DNA from: CAVVFX01 sp963747535
GTDB taxonomy: Bacteria > Acidobacteriota > Terriglobia > Bryobacterales > Bryobacteraceae
DNA: 64,000 nt
Direction: 5' to 3'
Assembly: GCA_963747535.1 (NCBI GenBank)
Contig: CAVVFX010000006.1
Coordinates: 310,001 to 374,000, forward strand
Below, piece after piece: positions 25,333 through 34,162 of this stretch. The notes under the pieces are model-generated. The model was not told the origin of the DNA and searched no databases. It was given only the letters and a program-made list of their open reading frames with translations. Numbering within the stretch: the stretch's first letter is position 1; every line of letters begins with the position of its first letter. A program made the position numbers and the translations under genes.

Positions 25333-26373
25333 TTAGCGGCCGGTGGGGTGGTCCGCCTGGACCGGTTGCCGCAATGCACGCACGGATGCCACCATGCGGA
25401 CGATCGTATCGGCCACCAGTTCCGGATCGTCGAAATGCACCCAGTGTCCACCGCTCGCGGCCATCAAGTGTTCTCCGCGACAGGAGAGAGCCGCCATAGC
25501 GCGATGTTCGGACAGGCCTTCAGCCGACACATTGGCGCCCGAGATGACCACCAGGGGGAGATCGAACTCCGTGTTGCGCAGCGCCTGGAAACTGGACGGC
25601 AACGCTTTCAAGTGCCTCACCATGGCGCGGAAGTTCGACGGCCGGCACCAGTGCGCCCGGACGATGGGCCAGCTTTCGCGCGGGAGTTTGCGGATTTCGC
25701 CCGCCAGCCGGTCGATAACGACGGCGGCCGGTCCAGCACTGGCCTTTCCGATGAGTTTCGGCAACAGGGTCGATCCGCGCAGCAACGGAGCGGTCGCGAA
25801 TCTCACGACGCCGAACCGCGCCAGGAACCCTCCCCACGACGACATGATACATGCGGCTTGCAGTTGGCGCTTATGATTGAGGTCCGGCTGAGCCCACTCG
25901 CCCTTGAGGACCGGGTCGAGCAGCACCAGTCCAGCGACCTTTTCGGGATTCCGTTCGGCATATAGCCGGACCAGGAGACCTCCATAAGAGTGCCCCACGA
26001 GGACGTACGGAGCGGGAAGTCTTAGTCGGTCGAGCAGGGCGGAGAAGTCGGCGAGCATGCGGTCCGCATCGAACGTGCCGGACGAGGGCTCGCTCCAGCC
26101 GAGACCTGCGCGATCGTAGCTGACGGTGGTCGTTAACTCCGCAATCCGCGGCTGCAGCACGGTCCAACTGATCGAACTCGCCGAGATCCCGGACTCGAAG
26201 ACGACTGTCGGAGCGCCCGATCCCAGGACCCGGGCGTGCAATCCTTGGCCGGCATCGATCATCCGGCCAGGGGGAGGAAACAACCGGGCGTCCTTATGCT
26301 CACCCCAAAATTGCAAGAGCCCGGCCAGCGCGAGTAGCGCGGCGAGGCTTGCGAAGATTCCAGCGATTACCAC
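25333..26373 (-). CDS. Membrane-anchored alpha/beta hydrolase
   Basis: 346 residues. One N-terminal membrane segment (VIAGIFASLAALLALAGLLQFW), then an alpha/beta hydrolase fold: VVFESGISASS oxyanion region, SYDRAGLGWSEPS, nucleophile elbow GHSYGG, a cap of about 90 residues, and a catalytic His in SGGHWVHFDDPE. Substrate undetermined. GTG start. Probably co-transcribed with the sulfatase downstream, although no common pathway can be read from this. Confidence 0.88.
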   Translation of the reverse strand: MVIAGIFASLAALLALAGLLQFWGEHKDARLFPPPGRMIDAGQGLHARVLGSGAPTVVFESGISASSISWTVLQPRIAELTTTVSYDRAGLGWSEPSSGTFDADRMLADFSALLDRLRLPAPYVLVGHSYGGLLVRLYAERNPEKVAGLVLLDPVLKGEWAQPDLNHKRQLQAACIMSSWGGFLARFGVVRFATAPLLRGSTLLPKLIGKASAGPAAVVIDRLAGEIRKLPRESWPIVRAHWCRPSNFRAMVRHLKALPSSFQALRNTEFDLPLVVISGANVSAEGLSEHRAMAALSCRGEHLMAASGGHWVHFDDPELVADTIVRMVASVRALRQPVQADHPTGR

Positions 26374-26421
26374 TTCTCGAAAATCGTAGCACGCGGATCA
26401 GGTTGTGGTCCGCCGCTCTAC

Positions 26422-27201
26422 CTACTTCTTCCGTATATAGATATTCCCATTCAGAGTCGAGAACCTGTATTCCGGACCTCCGCCATTCACCGATCCCACT
26501 ACCGCCCCATCCATATGCACCTTGTACTTGCCCTTCTTGTTGTCCGTCTGCTCCACTACCGGCGCAGCCGGGACTCTCAGTTTCACGTCGAAGTCGCTGT
26601 AAATCTCCCCATGATTCGTCTTCATCGAAAAATCGGCCGCGATATTCGCCGGCAGAGTCACGTCGATATTGCCGTTGAGAGACGTAAACGACATCGGACT
26701 GCCGCTCTTCACGCTCGCCATCGTTACCGTCACCCCGCCGTTCAGCGAGTTCGCCACCACCGACCCCGACGCGTTACGAATCGTCACCGTCCCGTTCAGA
26801 TCCTGCGCCTCAATCTCGCCGCTCACGCCTTCAATGGTGATTCCCCCCCCATTCAGAGTCTTCACATTCAGCGATGTGTTGACCGGCGTCTGCACGGTCA
26901 GGTCTCCGCCACTCCCGCCACGCGACGAAATGGTCACCTTGTTGTTCTCCGATTCGATGGAGATGTCGTTGCCCCCGCCGATCCTATGCAAACCTTCGTG
27001 AGTTTTCTCCGCCTCGCCCGGCGTCCCGCCTTTGGTATCCACGATTACCTCTTGCCCGCTGTAGCCGCGAATCGTGATGCTGCCGTGGAGCAGGTGCACG
27101 CTCAAGCTGACCGGCCGGTTGGCATCCGCCAGCGGAACGGGAATGTGTTCCTGGGCGAAAATCGGCGCAAGGATAGCGAGGCCTATCACTAATCTGTTCA
27201 T
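26422..27201 (-). CDS. DUF4097 exported beta-repeat protein (second copy)
   Basis: 259 residues: signal peptide MNRLVIGLAILAPIFAQ, then repeated short strands of the DUF4097 right-handed beta type, with recurrent LNG turns (KTLNGGGITIEGVSG, AQDLNGTVTIRNASG, NSLNGGVTVT, TSLNGNIDV, STLNGNIYIRKK). Start chosen for AGGAGA nine bases upstream. Last gene of the operon sigma factor, anti-sigma factor, DUF4097, DUF4097. The role of these proteins in such operons is unknown; an envelope or surface location is inferred. Confidence 0.87.
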   Translation of the reverse strand: MNRLVIGLAILAPIFAQEHIPVPLADANRPVSLSVHLLHGSITIRGYSGQEVIVDTKGGTPGEAEKTHEGLHRIGGGNDISIESENNKVTISSRGGSGGDLTVQTPVNTSLNVKTLNGGGITIEGVSGEIEAQDLNGTVTIRNASGSVVANSLNGGVTVTMASVKSGSPMSFTSLNGNIDVTLPANIAADFSMKTNHGEIYSDFDVKLRVPAAPVVEQTDNKKGKYKVHMDGAVVGSVNGGGPEYRFSTLNGNIYIRKK

Positions 27202-27236
27202 ACTCTGTCTCCTGTCGTCTCTCAAATTGCGTGGCA

Positions 27237-28112
27237 CTACTTCTTAAGAATGCGAATCTCGCCGTTGATCGTCTCAAAGCTCAGTAGCGGACCGCCCGAC
27301 CCCACCCGGCCGCTCGAATACCCGTGGCTTCGATACACGTACCGTCCATTCTTCTGCTCCGCCTGGCCGGCCACCGCGACCGGTGCGCCGTTCAGCTCGA
27401 AATCCGTGTAAATTCCGCCGTGCAGGGTCTTATACTGCAGGTCGGCCGAAAGCCCCGGCAGAAAGCTGACTTCCACCGCGCCGTTCACCGTCTTGAACGT
27501 GCATGGGCCCGTGGGGTTCTGGCTGAACGCTACATGCACCGGGCCGTTCACCGAACGCACCTGTCCCTCGCCGGCAATCCCTTTCATCTCTACCCCACCG
27601 TTTACTTCCTGGATATCGAAGTGGCCTCGCACATCCTCGATCTGAATGGCACCGCGGTTGACATTCCGGACATTCAGATTCAGCGACTCCGGGACTTTTA
27701 TGGTCATCTCGAAAATGAACCGGTAGCCCGGGTTTCCGTCGTGATCGCGGGAGCCTCGGAACGGAGGATATCGATCGCGGAACGGCCCATCGGGATAAAT
27801 CGTCAGCTCGCCGTCTTTTTCCTCGGTCTTGAGCGTGACCTCTCTGGCGGCCTTATCCAGCATTTCCTGCGTGTCCGCCTCATTGGTACGCACGGCGGTG
27901 AATTGAACCTGCGAGCCGTTGTAACCCATGATGTGGACCGAACCCGAAACATTGTCCACGTCCAAAATCTTGGGCGACGCAAACGTGCGCTGGATGGTCT
28001 CGCTGTGCTTCAAAGCCATCTCGGACTTTTGCGCATACAAAGCCGGTGTCGCCAGTAAAGCAGCCCACGCGAAAACGGACAACGGATAACGGACAACGAA
28101 TAACGTCTTCAT
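27237..28112 (-). CDS. DUF4097 exported beta-repeat protein (first copy)
   Basis: 291 residues, homologous in plan to the next gene: signal peptide ending at about ALYAQ, LDVDNVSGSVHIMGYNGSQV at the start of the beta domain, and recurrent turns VNRGAIQIEDVRG, VNGGVEMKG, VNGPVHVAF, VNGAVEVSF, ending INGEIRILKK. The matching ends (INGEIRILKK and LNGNIYIRKK) point to an old duplication. ATGA overlap with the anti-sigma gene ties it to the regulator. Confidence 0.87.
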   Translation of the reverse strand: MKTLFVVRYPLSVFAWAALLATPALYAQKSEMALKHSETIQRTFASPKILDVDNVSGSVHIMGYNGSQVQFTAVRTNEADTQEMLDKAAREVTLKTEEKDGELTIYPDGPFRDRYPPFRGSRDHDGNPGYRFIFEMTIKVPESLNLNVRNVNRGAIQIEDVRGHFDIQEVNGGVEMKGIAGEGQVRSVNGPVHVAFSQNPTGPCTFKTVNGAVEVSFLPGLSADLQYKTLHGGIYTDFELNGAPVAVAGQAEQKNGRYVYRSHGYSSGRVGSGGPLLSFETINGEIRILKK

Positions 28113-28900
28113 CGCATCTTCTCCATCACGGCTTCCGCATGCGCCCGCACCGCCGCGTTGCCCGTCTTCATCTCCGCCACTCGCCGAATCGCCGCCATGG
28201 CCTGCGGAGTGCGGCTATCGGACAGTGCATCGATCAGCGCAATCTGCACCAGCGGCGAATCCTGGCGATCCAGCGCGCTCGCCATCCGGGCCCGGACATT
28301 CGCCTCTGTCGACAACCGCCGCAGCGCATCCACGGCTGCCAGCCGCACATCCACCGTGTCGTCGTAGTTGACCGTCTCCAGCAGCGCGTTCACTACCTGC
28401 GGTTCCGGACGCGGCAAATGATAGCTCCAGTCGACGCCCTTCAACCGGTCGCTGGCGGATGGCTCCCGCATCAGCGACAAAGCCACCAGTTGGCGCGTGG
28501 ACCCGATCTCTTCCTGTAGCCGCGCCACTTCGCGGCTTTGCTCGACATCTACCGTCAACGCGTGGCCCGCGAGCAACCCGACCGCCAGCATCCCGAGCGA
28601 CCAGGCCAGTTGCGCAACCGGACGTCTCGGCCACCAGTTCTCCAGGAATGCGTCGATCCGGCTGTGGCGGGCCGCCCGCTGATAATCCGCCAGCAGGGCT
28701 TCAAATCGCCCGCGCCCGGCGGCATTCGGCGCCTCGTCCGGGATCGCCCCCAGCCGCAGCCAGAACGCCTTCAACCGCAGAGCTTCGCTGCGGCACGCGG
28801 GACAACTCTTGAGATGCGACTCCAATTCGCGCCGCGGGACTTCGTCCAGCGTGGAGTCCCAATACTCCGGTAAAAACTCGCTTGTCTGTTCGCAATTCAT
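28109..28900 (-). CDS. Zinc-finger anti-sigma factor with HEAT-like repeats
   Basis: 263 residues. Residues 1-45: zf-HC2 anti-sigma zinc site, with C3 and H-x3-C-x2-C in SHLKSCPACR. Residues about 98-118: a single membrane helix (WSLGMLAVGLLAGHALTV). C-terminal, outside part: helical repeats resembling HEAT (VRLAAVDALRRLS, VQIALIDALSD, AMAAIRRVAEM), a less usual sensor domain. Overlaps the sigma factor gene and the DUF4097 gene by ATGA on both sides. Predicted to hold the sigma factor at the membrane. Confidence 0.88.
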   Translation of the reverse strand: MNCEQTSEFLPEYWDSTLDEVPRRELESHLKSCPACRSEALRLKAFWLRLGAIPDEAPNAAGRGRFEALLADYQRAARHSRIDAFLENWWPRRPVAQLAWSLGMLAVGLLAGHALTVDVEQSREVARLQEEIGSTRQLVALSLMREPSASDRLKGVDWSYHLPRPEPQVVNALLETVNYDDTVDVRLAAVDALRRLSTEANVRARMASALDRQDSPLVQIALIDALSDSRTPQAMAAIRRVAEMKTGNAAVRAHAEAVMEKMR

Positions 28901-29478
28901 GATGCTTTCTCGCCTGCCAGCTCGTTGTAAATCTTTTCCAACTGGCGTACCGCCCGGTACACCCTGACCTTCACCGTGGCCGGTTCACATTCCAGGATCC
29001 GGCCGATTTCCTCATAACGCAGATTCTGAAACCGGCTGAGCACCAGCACCTCCCGCTTGTCTTCCGGAAGAATGGCGAGCGCCCGCCGCAGCAGCGCGAC
29101 ATTCTGCCCGTGCTCGGCGCGCTTCTCCGGACCCGGCTCCGGAGAAGCCGGTTCCCGCTGCATCTCCGGGTCGCCTGCGACCACTTCCAGCCGGCCTCTG
29201 CGCGCCTGTTCGATGTGGACGTTGCGGGCGATACGGTACATCCATGGCGTGAAGTTCTCCTGATCGCCGTAGCTCGTCCGGTATTTGAGGATGCGGGTAA
29301 ACACGTCGTGCACCAGGTCTTCGCTGACCGGACGGCTGCTGGTCAGCCGCAGGAAGAAATTAAACAAGGGCCGCTGATGGCGCGCATAGAGCGTAGCGAG
29401 CTTGCCGACGTCGCCGTTACGCACCGCCCTCATCAGGAGGTGATCTTCTTGGGGCTGCACTCTTGTCCGGTCCTGCAT
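28897..29478 (-). CDS. ECF RNA polymerase sigma factor
   Basis: 193 residues. Region 2: LYARHQRPLFNFFLRLT ... SEDLVHDVFTRILKYR ... FTPWMYRIARNVHIEQ; region 4: LPEDKREVLVLSRFQNLRYEEIGRILECEPATVKVRVYRAVRQLEKI, with a helix-turn-helix. No extra domain. ATG 29478 used; an upstream TTG at 29499 is possible. Read with its anti-sigma factor and the two DUF4097 genes, which are its likely targets besides autoregulation. Confidence 0.93.
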   Translation of the reverse strand: MQDRTRVQPQEDHLLMRAVRNGDVGKLATLYARHQRPLFNFFLRLTSSRPVSEDLVHDVFTRILKYRTSYGDQENFTPWMYRIARNVHIEQARRGRLEVVAGDPEMQREPASPEPGPEKRAEHGQNVALLRRALAILPEDKREVLVLSRFQNLRYEEIGRILECEPATVKVRVYRAVRQLEKIYNELAGEKAS

Positions 29479-29652
29479 ATGAATACTGCCGCTGTCCAAA
29501 AAGGTTACCGCGCAGCACGGATGCTGACGCTGACTTGCCTTCGCACTCCTGCAACTCTCCTGTTTCCAAAGGCGGAGCAGGCACCTGACAGGCTCCCGTG
29601 CGGCTTAGCCGCCATGCGCGACACTCAACCCCGACGGTACAATAATGAATGA

Positions 29653-30208
29653 ATGGGCGCCAGCCAGCGCATAAAAGAACATCGTGATGAGATCCTGAGA
29701 GTGGCTGCCCTCCACGGCGCGGGCAATGTCCGCCTATTCGGCTCCGTGGCTCGCGGGGAAGACACGTCCGAGAGCGATGTAGATCTTCTGGTCGATGTGA
29801 CTGGCGAAACTACACCATGGTTTCCGGGAAGCCTGGTCGCTGTGAAGTCCCAGCGGGCGTACGTCGAACATATTATTGCCTGCATTTGCAGAATTGCCGA
29901 CGACTCCGCACCGGCTGGGATTCTGTCTTTGCTTCACGGACACTCCAGGACGCAATCGTTCGCAACCTTCAGATACTCTGCGAGTCGACTCAGCGGGTTG
30001 GCGAGTCACACAAACAGCGGCACCCCGAGATCAACTGGGCGTCGATAGCCGGTATGGCAACGTCCTGGTGCACGACTACTTCGAGACGGTCTGGCTTGTA
30101 GTTACGCGAGATCTCCCTCCTCTTGAGAAGGCCATGCGCGCCATTCTGCCTGTGTTGGACCGGGCGCATCAGGGCGCCTCGTTCCTCACTACTCAACCGC
30201 AATACTGA
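29653..30208 (+). pseudogene. Decayed MNT-HEPN toxin-antitoxin module
   Basis: First part reads as a minimal nucleotidyltransferase (MNT) antitoxin: VRLFGSVARGEDTSESDVDLLVDV, with the GS and D-x-D motifs. It stops being MNT-like after FPGSLVA and passes straight into HEPN-type sequence (AYVEHIIACICRIAD), then the frame shifts twice: GWDSVFASRTLQDAIVRNLQILCESTQRV in a second frame and GNVLVHDYFETVWLVVTRDLPPLEKAM in a third. The HEPN R-x4-H motif is disturbed (RYGNVLVH). So an MNT/HEPN pair has been fused by deletion and frameshifted; non-functional as read. Confidence 0.75.
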
Positions 30209-32204
30209 CTGTCTGCGTCGCATTCCCGACAATACTAATCTGCAGCGGGACCGCATTCCCTGGCGGCGTTCCCGCAGGTATCGCGACATTTACCTGTGTC
30301 AACCCCACCGACCCCGGCGTCAATCCCGCAAAGATCGGCGTGACCGGCGCTCCGTTGATTGTCACGGTTGCCGCGACCGTCGAATTCGCAGGCGCCCCCG
30401 CCCCGGTCTGCAACAGTCCGGTGGTGATCCCTGCGCCGGTGCCGTATACCACCAGAACCGCGCCCGCGGGGCTAGGAGAATTCGGCCCGTTCACCGACCC
30501 GTTCGCGTTCGTCACCACGAAGATGCCCGGCGCAGACTTCCCGACGCTCAACGTCGAAGTCGCCATGGCCAACCCGTTGTAGTTCACCGTCATGAACGTC
30601 GACGTCCGGCCGGCGACCTCGTACGGCACCTGCAGATTGATCTGATTGCCGGACACGTAGAAAAGAGGCGCAGCCGTGCTATCGAACGACACCGTGACGC
30701 CCCCCAGCGACACGGGCAAAGTTCCGCTGGAATTGAATCCGCTATTCGATGCTGGAACCGGCGGACCCAATTGCGAGCCGAAGAACGACAGAATCTCGCC
30801 CGGCGCGACCGGCCCTCCCAGGAAACTCGCTGCATTTACCGCTTGCGGACGAGTCAGATTCAACACCCCGCTGCGCGTAATGATGTTCGTGCCGTCCGTG
30901 AATACCGCCGTGGCCGAACTGTTGGCCGCCAGCGGCGGGATATCCAGCGTGATGCGATAAACCGGCGTCCCGTCCGAAAGAGTGACCGAATCCTTGCGCA
31001 GACTGCCCGGTCGTACGTTCGCCGCCCCGATCACCAGGATGTCGCTCGCGGTAAACGTGCCGGATAGCGGATTGCTGAACAGCAAATCCACCGACTGGCC
31101 GGAGGGAACGCTCAACGGTCCCGAAACGAACGACCCGTGGTAGTCCCCAATCGCCCCAGCCGTGCCGATCGCCATGTTCGGTGTTCTCAACGGAGTAAGA
31201 CCCGCGGTGCCTGCCAGGTCGGCATTCACCTGTGCGCCCGCCTGGACCGTAATTATCGATGGTTGGCTGTTGCCTCCGGCGAATCCCGACTGGAATGAAG
31301 AAGGAACCACGAACGTTGATTGCGCCTGCAAATACAGACTCAGATTCTCAGCCGGCTCGACATACACATCGTAATTTCCCGGCGGCAACTGCAGCGCATA
31401 GGATCCGTCGACGACCGACGAAGCCCCTCCCACCGTGGTGCCTGTGAAAACATCTACCGCGGTGATCATACCTCCCATCAGCGGCGACCCCGAAACCAGC
31501 GTGTGTCCGGTAATGGTGCCGTAGCCGTTCCCTCCAGCCGCAGGATACAGCGCGCTGACGAACGCGATGTCATCGGCGCTGAGCGTCTGCTCGTGCGTAT
31601 CCCCCTGCGTCGTGAAAGCATACATCGTGGCCGAGAGAATGTTGGTATGATTCGCGCCCAGCGAATGGCCCAACTCGTGGGTCACCGCCGACTGTATGTC
31701 GAAGGTTCCTGTCGCGCGCGTAGTGGAAAACTGAACTGCCGTGCTGAAAAAGATGTCGGTGTCGATAATCTGCCCGTCTGTCGGACACGCCGGCGTCGTC
31801 CCCTGCGCAGGGCAACTGTAGGAGAAGAGCGCCGTGATCGCGACAATCCCGTTGGTGAAGGACTCGGTAAACGGATCGTCGGCGAACACGATTACGTTGT
31901 TGCCGTCGGGGCTGGTGACATCGTAGCTCAGGCTGGTCGTCTGCAGCGGCAGGAATCGAGCTGCCGTGGTCGAAACTCCGTTCCAGGTTGCCAGCGCTCC
32001 GTTGATGGCGTCGATCGGTGAGCTATCGGGGGTGATCCAAACGTTCCCGGCAGCCGTCAACATCCCCGCCGCGATGTTCTGGTTCGCCAGGAACTGAATC
32101 CCTGCAAAGTCTATGCGATGATACGGCGTCGCGTCCATCGGATTGGGCACATAACCAGACGCGCAGGCTCCGGCCGCCAGAATGAGCATGACTACCCGCT
32201 TCAT
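30189..32204 (-). CDS. Secreted matrixin-like metalloprotease with TIGR03437 domain
   Basis: 671 residues. Signal peptide MKRVVMLILAAGACASG; metzincin zinc site HELGHSLGANH at 176-186 with Met-turn SATMYAF; then a carboxypeptidase-regulatory-like beta domain (GTITGHTLVSGSPLMGGMITAVD ... DVYVEP); and a C-terminal TIGR03437-type region (VNAASFLGGPVAPGEILSFFG ... LQVPYEVAG), a domain abundant in Solibacter. Start overlaps the upstream gene's stop (ATGA), so it is the second gene of a two-gene operon. Its 3' end overlaps the tail of the MNT-HEPN remnant by 20 bases. Confidence 0.88.
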   Translation of the reverse strand: MKRVVMLILAAGACASGYVPNPMDATPYHRIDFAGIQFLANQNIAAGMLTAAGNVWITPDSSPIDAINGALATWNGVSTTAARFLPLQTTSLSYDVTSPDGNNVIVFADDPFTESFTNGIVAITALFSYSCPAQGTTPACPTDGQIIDTDIFFSTAVQFSTTRATGTFDIQSAVTHELGHSLGANHTNILSATMYAFTTQGDTHEQTLSADDIAFVSALYPAAGGNGYGTITGHTLVSGSPLMGGMITAVDVFTGTTVGGASSVVDGSYALQLPPGNYDVYVEPAENLSLYLQAQSTFVVPSSFQSGFAGGNSQPSIITVQAGAQVNADLAGTAGLTPLRTPNMAIGTAGAIGDYHGSFVSGPLSVPSGQSVDLLFSNPLSGTFTASDILVIGAANVRPGSLRKDSVTLSDGTPVYRITLDIPPLAANSSATAVFTDGTNIITRSGVLNLTRPQAVNAASFLGGPVAPGEILSFFGSQLGPPVPASNSGFNSSGTLPVSLGGVTVSFDSTAAPLFYVSGNQINLQVPYEVAGRTSTFMTVNYNGLAMATSTLSVGKSAPGIFVVTNANGSVNGPNSPSPAGAVLVVYGTGAGITTGLLQTGAGAPANSTVAATVTINGAPVTPIFAGLTPGSVGLTQVNVAIPAGTPPGNAVPLQISIVGNATQTVSIAVE

Positions 32205-32788
32205 TTCTGCAACCCTTTCGACGCGCCGGCGGTGTGTTGGGCAAGGCTCGCGATGCGCGCGTGTACGGCGCTCAAACTATGCCCCTCCAGTTCCGAAATT
32301 TGGGTCCCGTCCGACTGCGCTCCCTGGACGTTCATCACCCTCGCACCGGGCGGACTCGGATGCACCAGGCCCCGGCTGTCGATCAGCAATTTACCTTGGG
32401 CCAATCCCACGGTCCGGATCAACCCGATCGGCGTGCGGTAGAGAAACACCACCACTTGTTCACTGGGCGTATAGCGCACCATCCCGGTCACCGCCATTGC
32501 CTTGCCGTCCACCACCCCGCCGGGTTCGCTCACCGTAATCGTCGAACCTGTGGTCCCTTTCCATTTTTCGCGAACCGCGATCTCCGTGTAGGTCCAGATG
32601 AACCGGTGGCCGCTATCCCAGTCGCACCAGTTGCGGAGGACGTTCCCCGTAACAATCCACTCAGCTTGACTCACGGCTTCTTCGAGCGAGACGTGCACCA
32701 GCGAGGTTCCGAAGCAGGCCACTGGTAGCAATACGGCCAGATAGGGCCAAAATCCGGGGGATGACTTCTGAGGCATGCGTGCACCCAT
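32201..32788 (-). CDS. Exported protein of unknown function, operon partner of the protease
   Basis: 195 residues with a signal peptide (FWPYLAVLLPVACFG) and a compact beta-rich body: SLEEAVSQAEWIVTGNV, TEIAVREKWKGTTGSTITVSEPGG, RYTPSEQVVVFLYRTPIG. This plan, a TQAEWIV...G start and a V-F-L-Y core, occurs in small exported proteins next to matrixin genes, but I cannot name a family. Overlaps the protease start by four bases, suggesting a chaperone, inhibitor or co-secreted partner. Confidence 0.7.
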   Translation of the reverse strand: MGARMPQKSSPGFWPYLAVLLPVACFGTSLVHVSLEEAVSQAEWIVTGNVLRNWCDWDSGHRFIWTYTEIAVREKWKGTTGSTITVSEPGGVVDGKAMAVTGMVRYTPSEQVVVFLYRTPIGLIRTVGLAQGKLLIDSRGLVHPSPPGARVMNVQGAQSDGTQISELEGHSLSAVHARIASLAQHTAGASKGLQK

Positions 32789-32911
32789 TTTCGCACGCCG
32801 GAAATTTCGCTTGCGCTATACACGTTGGTGTCCTCCTGCGGTCATTACTGACAACCGAATCGGTTATTGAAGAAGCGGTTCGATTTCCCTATGATTTCTT
32901 TACGGACTGCC

Positions 32912-33100
32912 ATGAAAAACACGTTCTACCAACTCTGGGTAAATGAGGACGGTCAGGACCTCATCGAGTACACCCTACTACTCGGCTTTGTTGCGTTAGC
33001 GAGTGCCGCCCTGATGGTCAAAGCCGGCACCTCGACTAGTAACGTCTGGAGCGCTGCCAGCAGTACTCTGTCGCAAGCCGCGGTCAAGGCCGCTTCCTAA
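32912..33100 (+). CDS. Flp-type pilin
   Basis: 62 residues: MKNTFYQLWVNEDGQDLIEYTLLLGFVALASAALMVKAG. The G-Q-D-L-I-E-Y-T motif and following hydrophobic helix match Flp/Fap pilins (type IVb), with prepilin cleavage expected after the Gly of EDGQD. Two in-frame starts upstream (32867, 32891) are possible. No tad secretion genes accompany it in the window. Confidence 0.85.
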   Translation: MKNTFYQLWVNEDGQDLIEYTLLLGFVALASAALMVKAGTSTSNVWSAASSTLSQAAVKAAS

Positions 33101-33274
33101 TCCCGGACCGGGCTGGCTGCCGGGCTTGCAGGAGAACTGTCCCTGGGTCCCCCCTGCCTGCGTATCCTGACTGCGGTAACTACTGAGATCGGAATTCCCT
33201 ATTGCTATTGACCGGGATGATCCGTATCCTTTTGATGTAGAGCCCGAGAAGGGTGTAAGCCTTTAACGGGCTGG

Positions 33275-33655
33275 ATGCGAGTGAAATCGATGGAAAGCAA
33301 ACGCAGAAGCGCACATAACAAGCAATCCCTGATCGCGGTCGGCGTTCTGATGTTGTCGCTGGCGGCCCTGCAGAGCCCGCTCTGGCGCTCACAAACCCCC
33401 GGTGCCGACGTCGCTGTGCGGAGCGGCGGAGCGATGTTGATCGCGTCCGACCGCCCGATCGCTCAAATCGCCCTCGACCAGGCCACCCAGGCAACTGCGG
33501 AAGTAGTCGGCGATCACGAAGTGTTAATTCGCGGCAAAGCGCTCGGTGAAACACACTTAAGGATCGTCTCCAAAGACGGGCGTACCAGCACCTATCGCGT
33601 AGTTGTCCAAGCGGAATCAGCTAAATCCCCTTGGGGACCGTTAGTCTCCCGGTAG
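33275..33655 (+). CDS. Exported protein with pilus-formation N-terminal domain (CpaC-N like)
   Basis: 126 residues. A membrane or signal segment (QSLIAVGVLMLSLAALQSPLW), then the short beta domain DRPIAQIALDQATQATAEVVGDHEVLIRGKALGETHLRIVSKDGRTSTYRVVV, typical of the region that precedes the secretin in CpaC/RcpA. Here it stands alone, 175 bp after a Flp pilin, so a role in pilus assembly is likely but not proven. Confidence 0.75.
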   Translation: MRVKSMESKRRSAHNKQSLIAVGVLMLSLAALQSPLWRSQTPGADVAVRSGGAMLIASDRPIAQIALDQATQATAEVVGDHEVLIRGKALGETHLRIVSKDGRTSTYRVVVQAESAKSPWGPLVSR

Positions 33656-33754
33656 ACGCGCCCTCCGCCCCCTCTCGTTTAACTCAATGCGCCCGGTCTA
33701 ATCCCTACAGCTTTCAGCCGCACGCGCACGCCGCTACGGCGCGCTCCGGCCCCC

Positions 33755-33801
33755 GTAGGGCAGACCATCGTTTTTTGTGGTCTGCCGGCTGCAGAGCAGC
33801 C
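33755..33801. repeat. Interspersed hairpin repeat, family 1, copy 3
   Basis: GTAGGGCAGACCATCG, T-rich loop, TGGTCTGCC and GGCTGCAGAGCAGCC. Stem identical to copy 2. Lies between the CpaC-N-like gene and a TIGR03437 gene. Confidence 0.85.
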
Positions 33802-33834
33802 TTCGGCTGCACTCGGCTATGGCCTTTTTGTGGG

Positions 33835-33960
33835 GCGGACGCCCACGTCCGCAAGCGACCCCCTGGTCGCCCTAGTCGCGCAAGCGACAGGCTTGGGTAT
33901 GCGAAGCGGCCTGGGTTGCGGCTGTTTCTGCGGCTTTGCCGCTCACCCGAGCATTCGAGG
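33835..33960. repeat. Cluster of short perfect hairpins
   Basis: GCGGAC/GTCCGC (33835-33852), GCGACC/GGTCGC (33855-33870) and GTCGC/GCGAC (33875-33888) follow each other within 55 bp, then a G/C-rich stretch with further short inverted repeats. The 33656-34162 interval holds no gene that I can support. Confidence 0.65.
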
Positions 33961-34162
33961 CTAAGCCGGAGAATCGAGCTTTCGCCACTACAAGTGCCCG
34001 CTGCTTCGCAAGAAGTTGAAACTCAAATGGCCAAAGTCCAGACCAGCCTCCGAACAGGGCTGTTTCTGGAGAGTCGCATGCCACGTGTTCACTTCCCCCC
34101 GGAGTATAATCAACCCGATGTCAGGCAGGGAGTGCTCCCGACGACGAGAAGGAGACTGTAGG

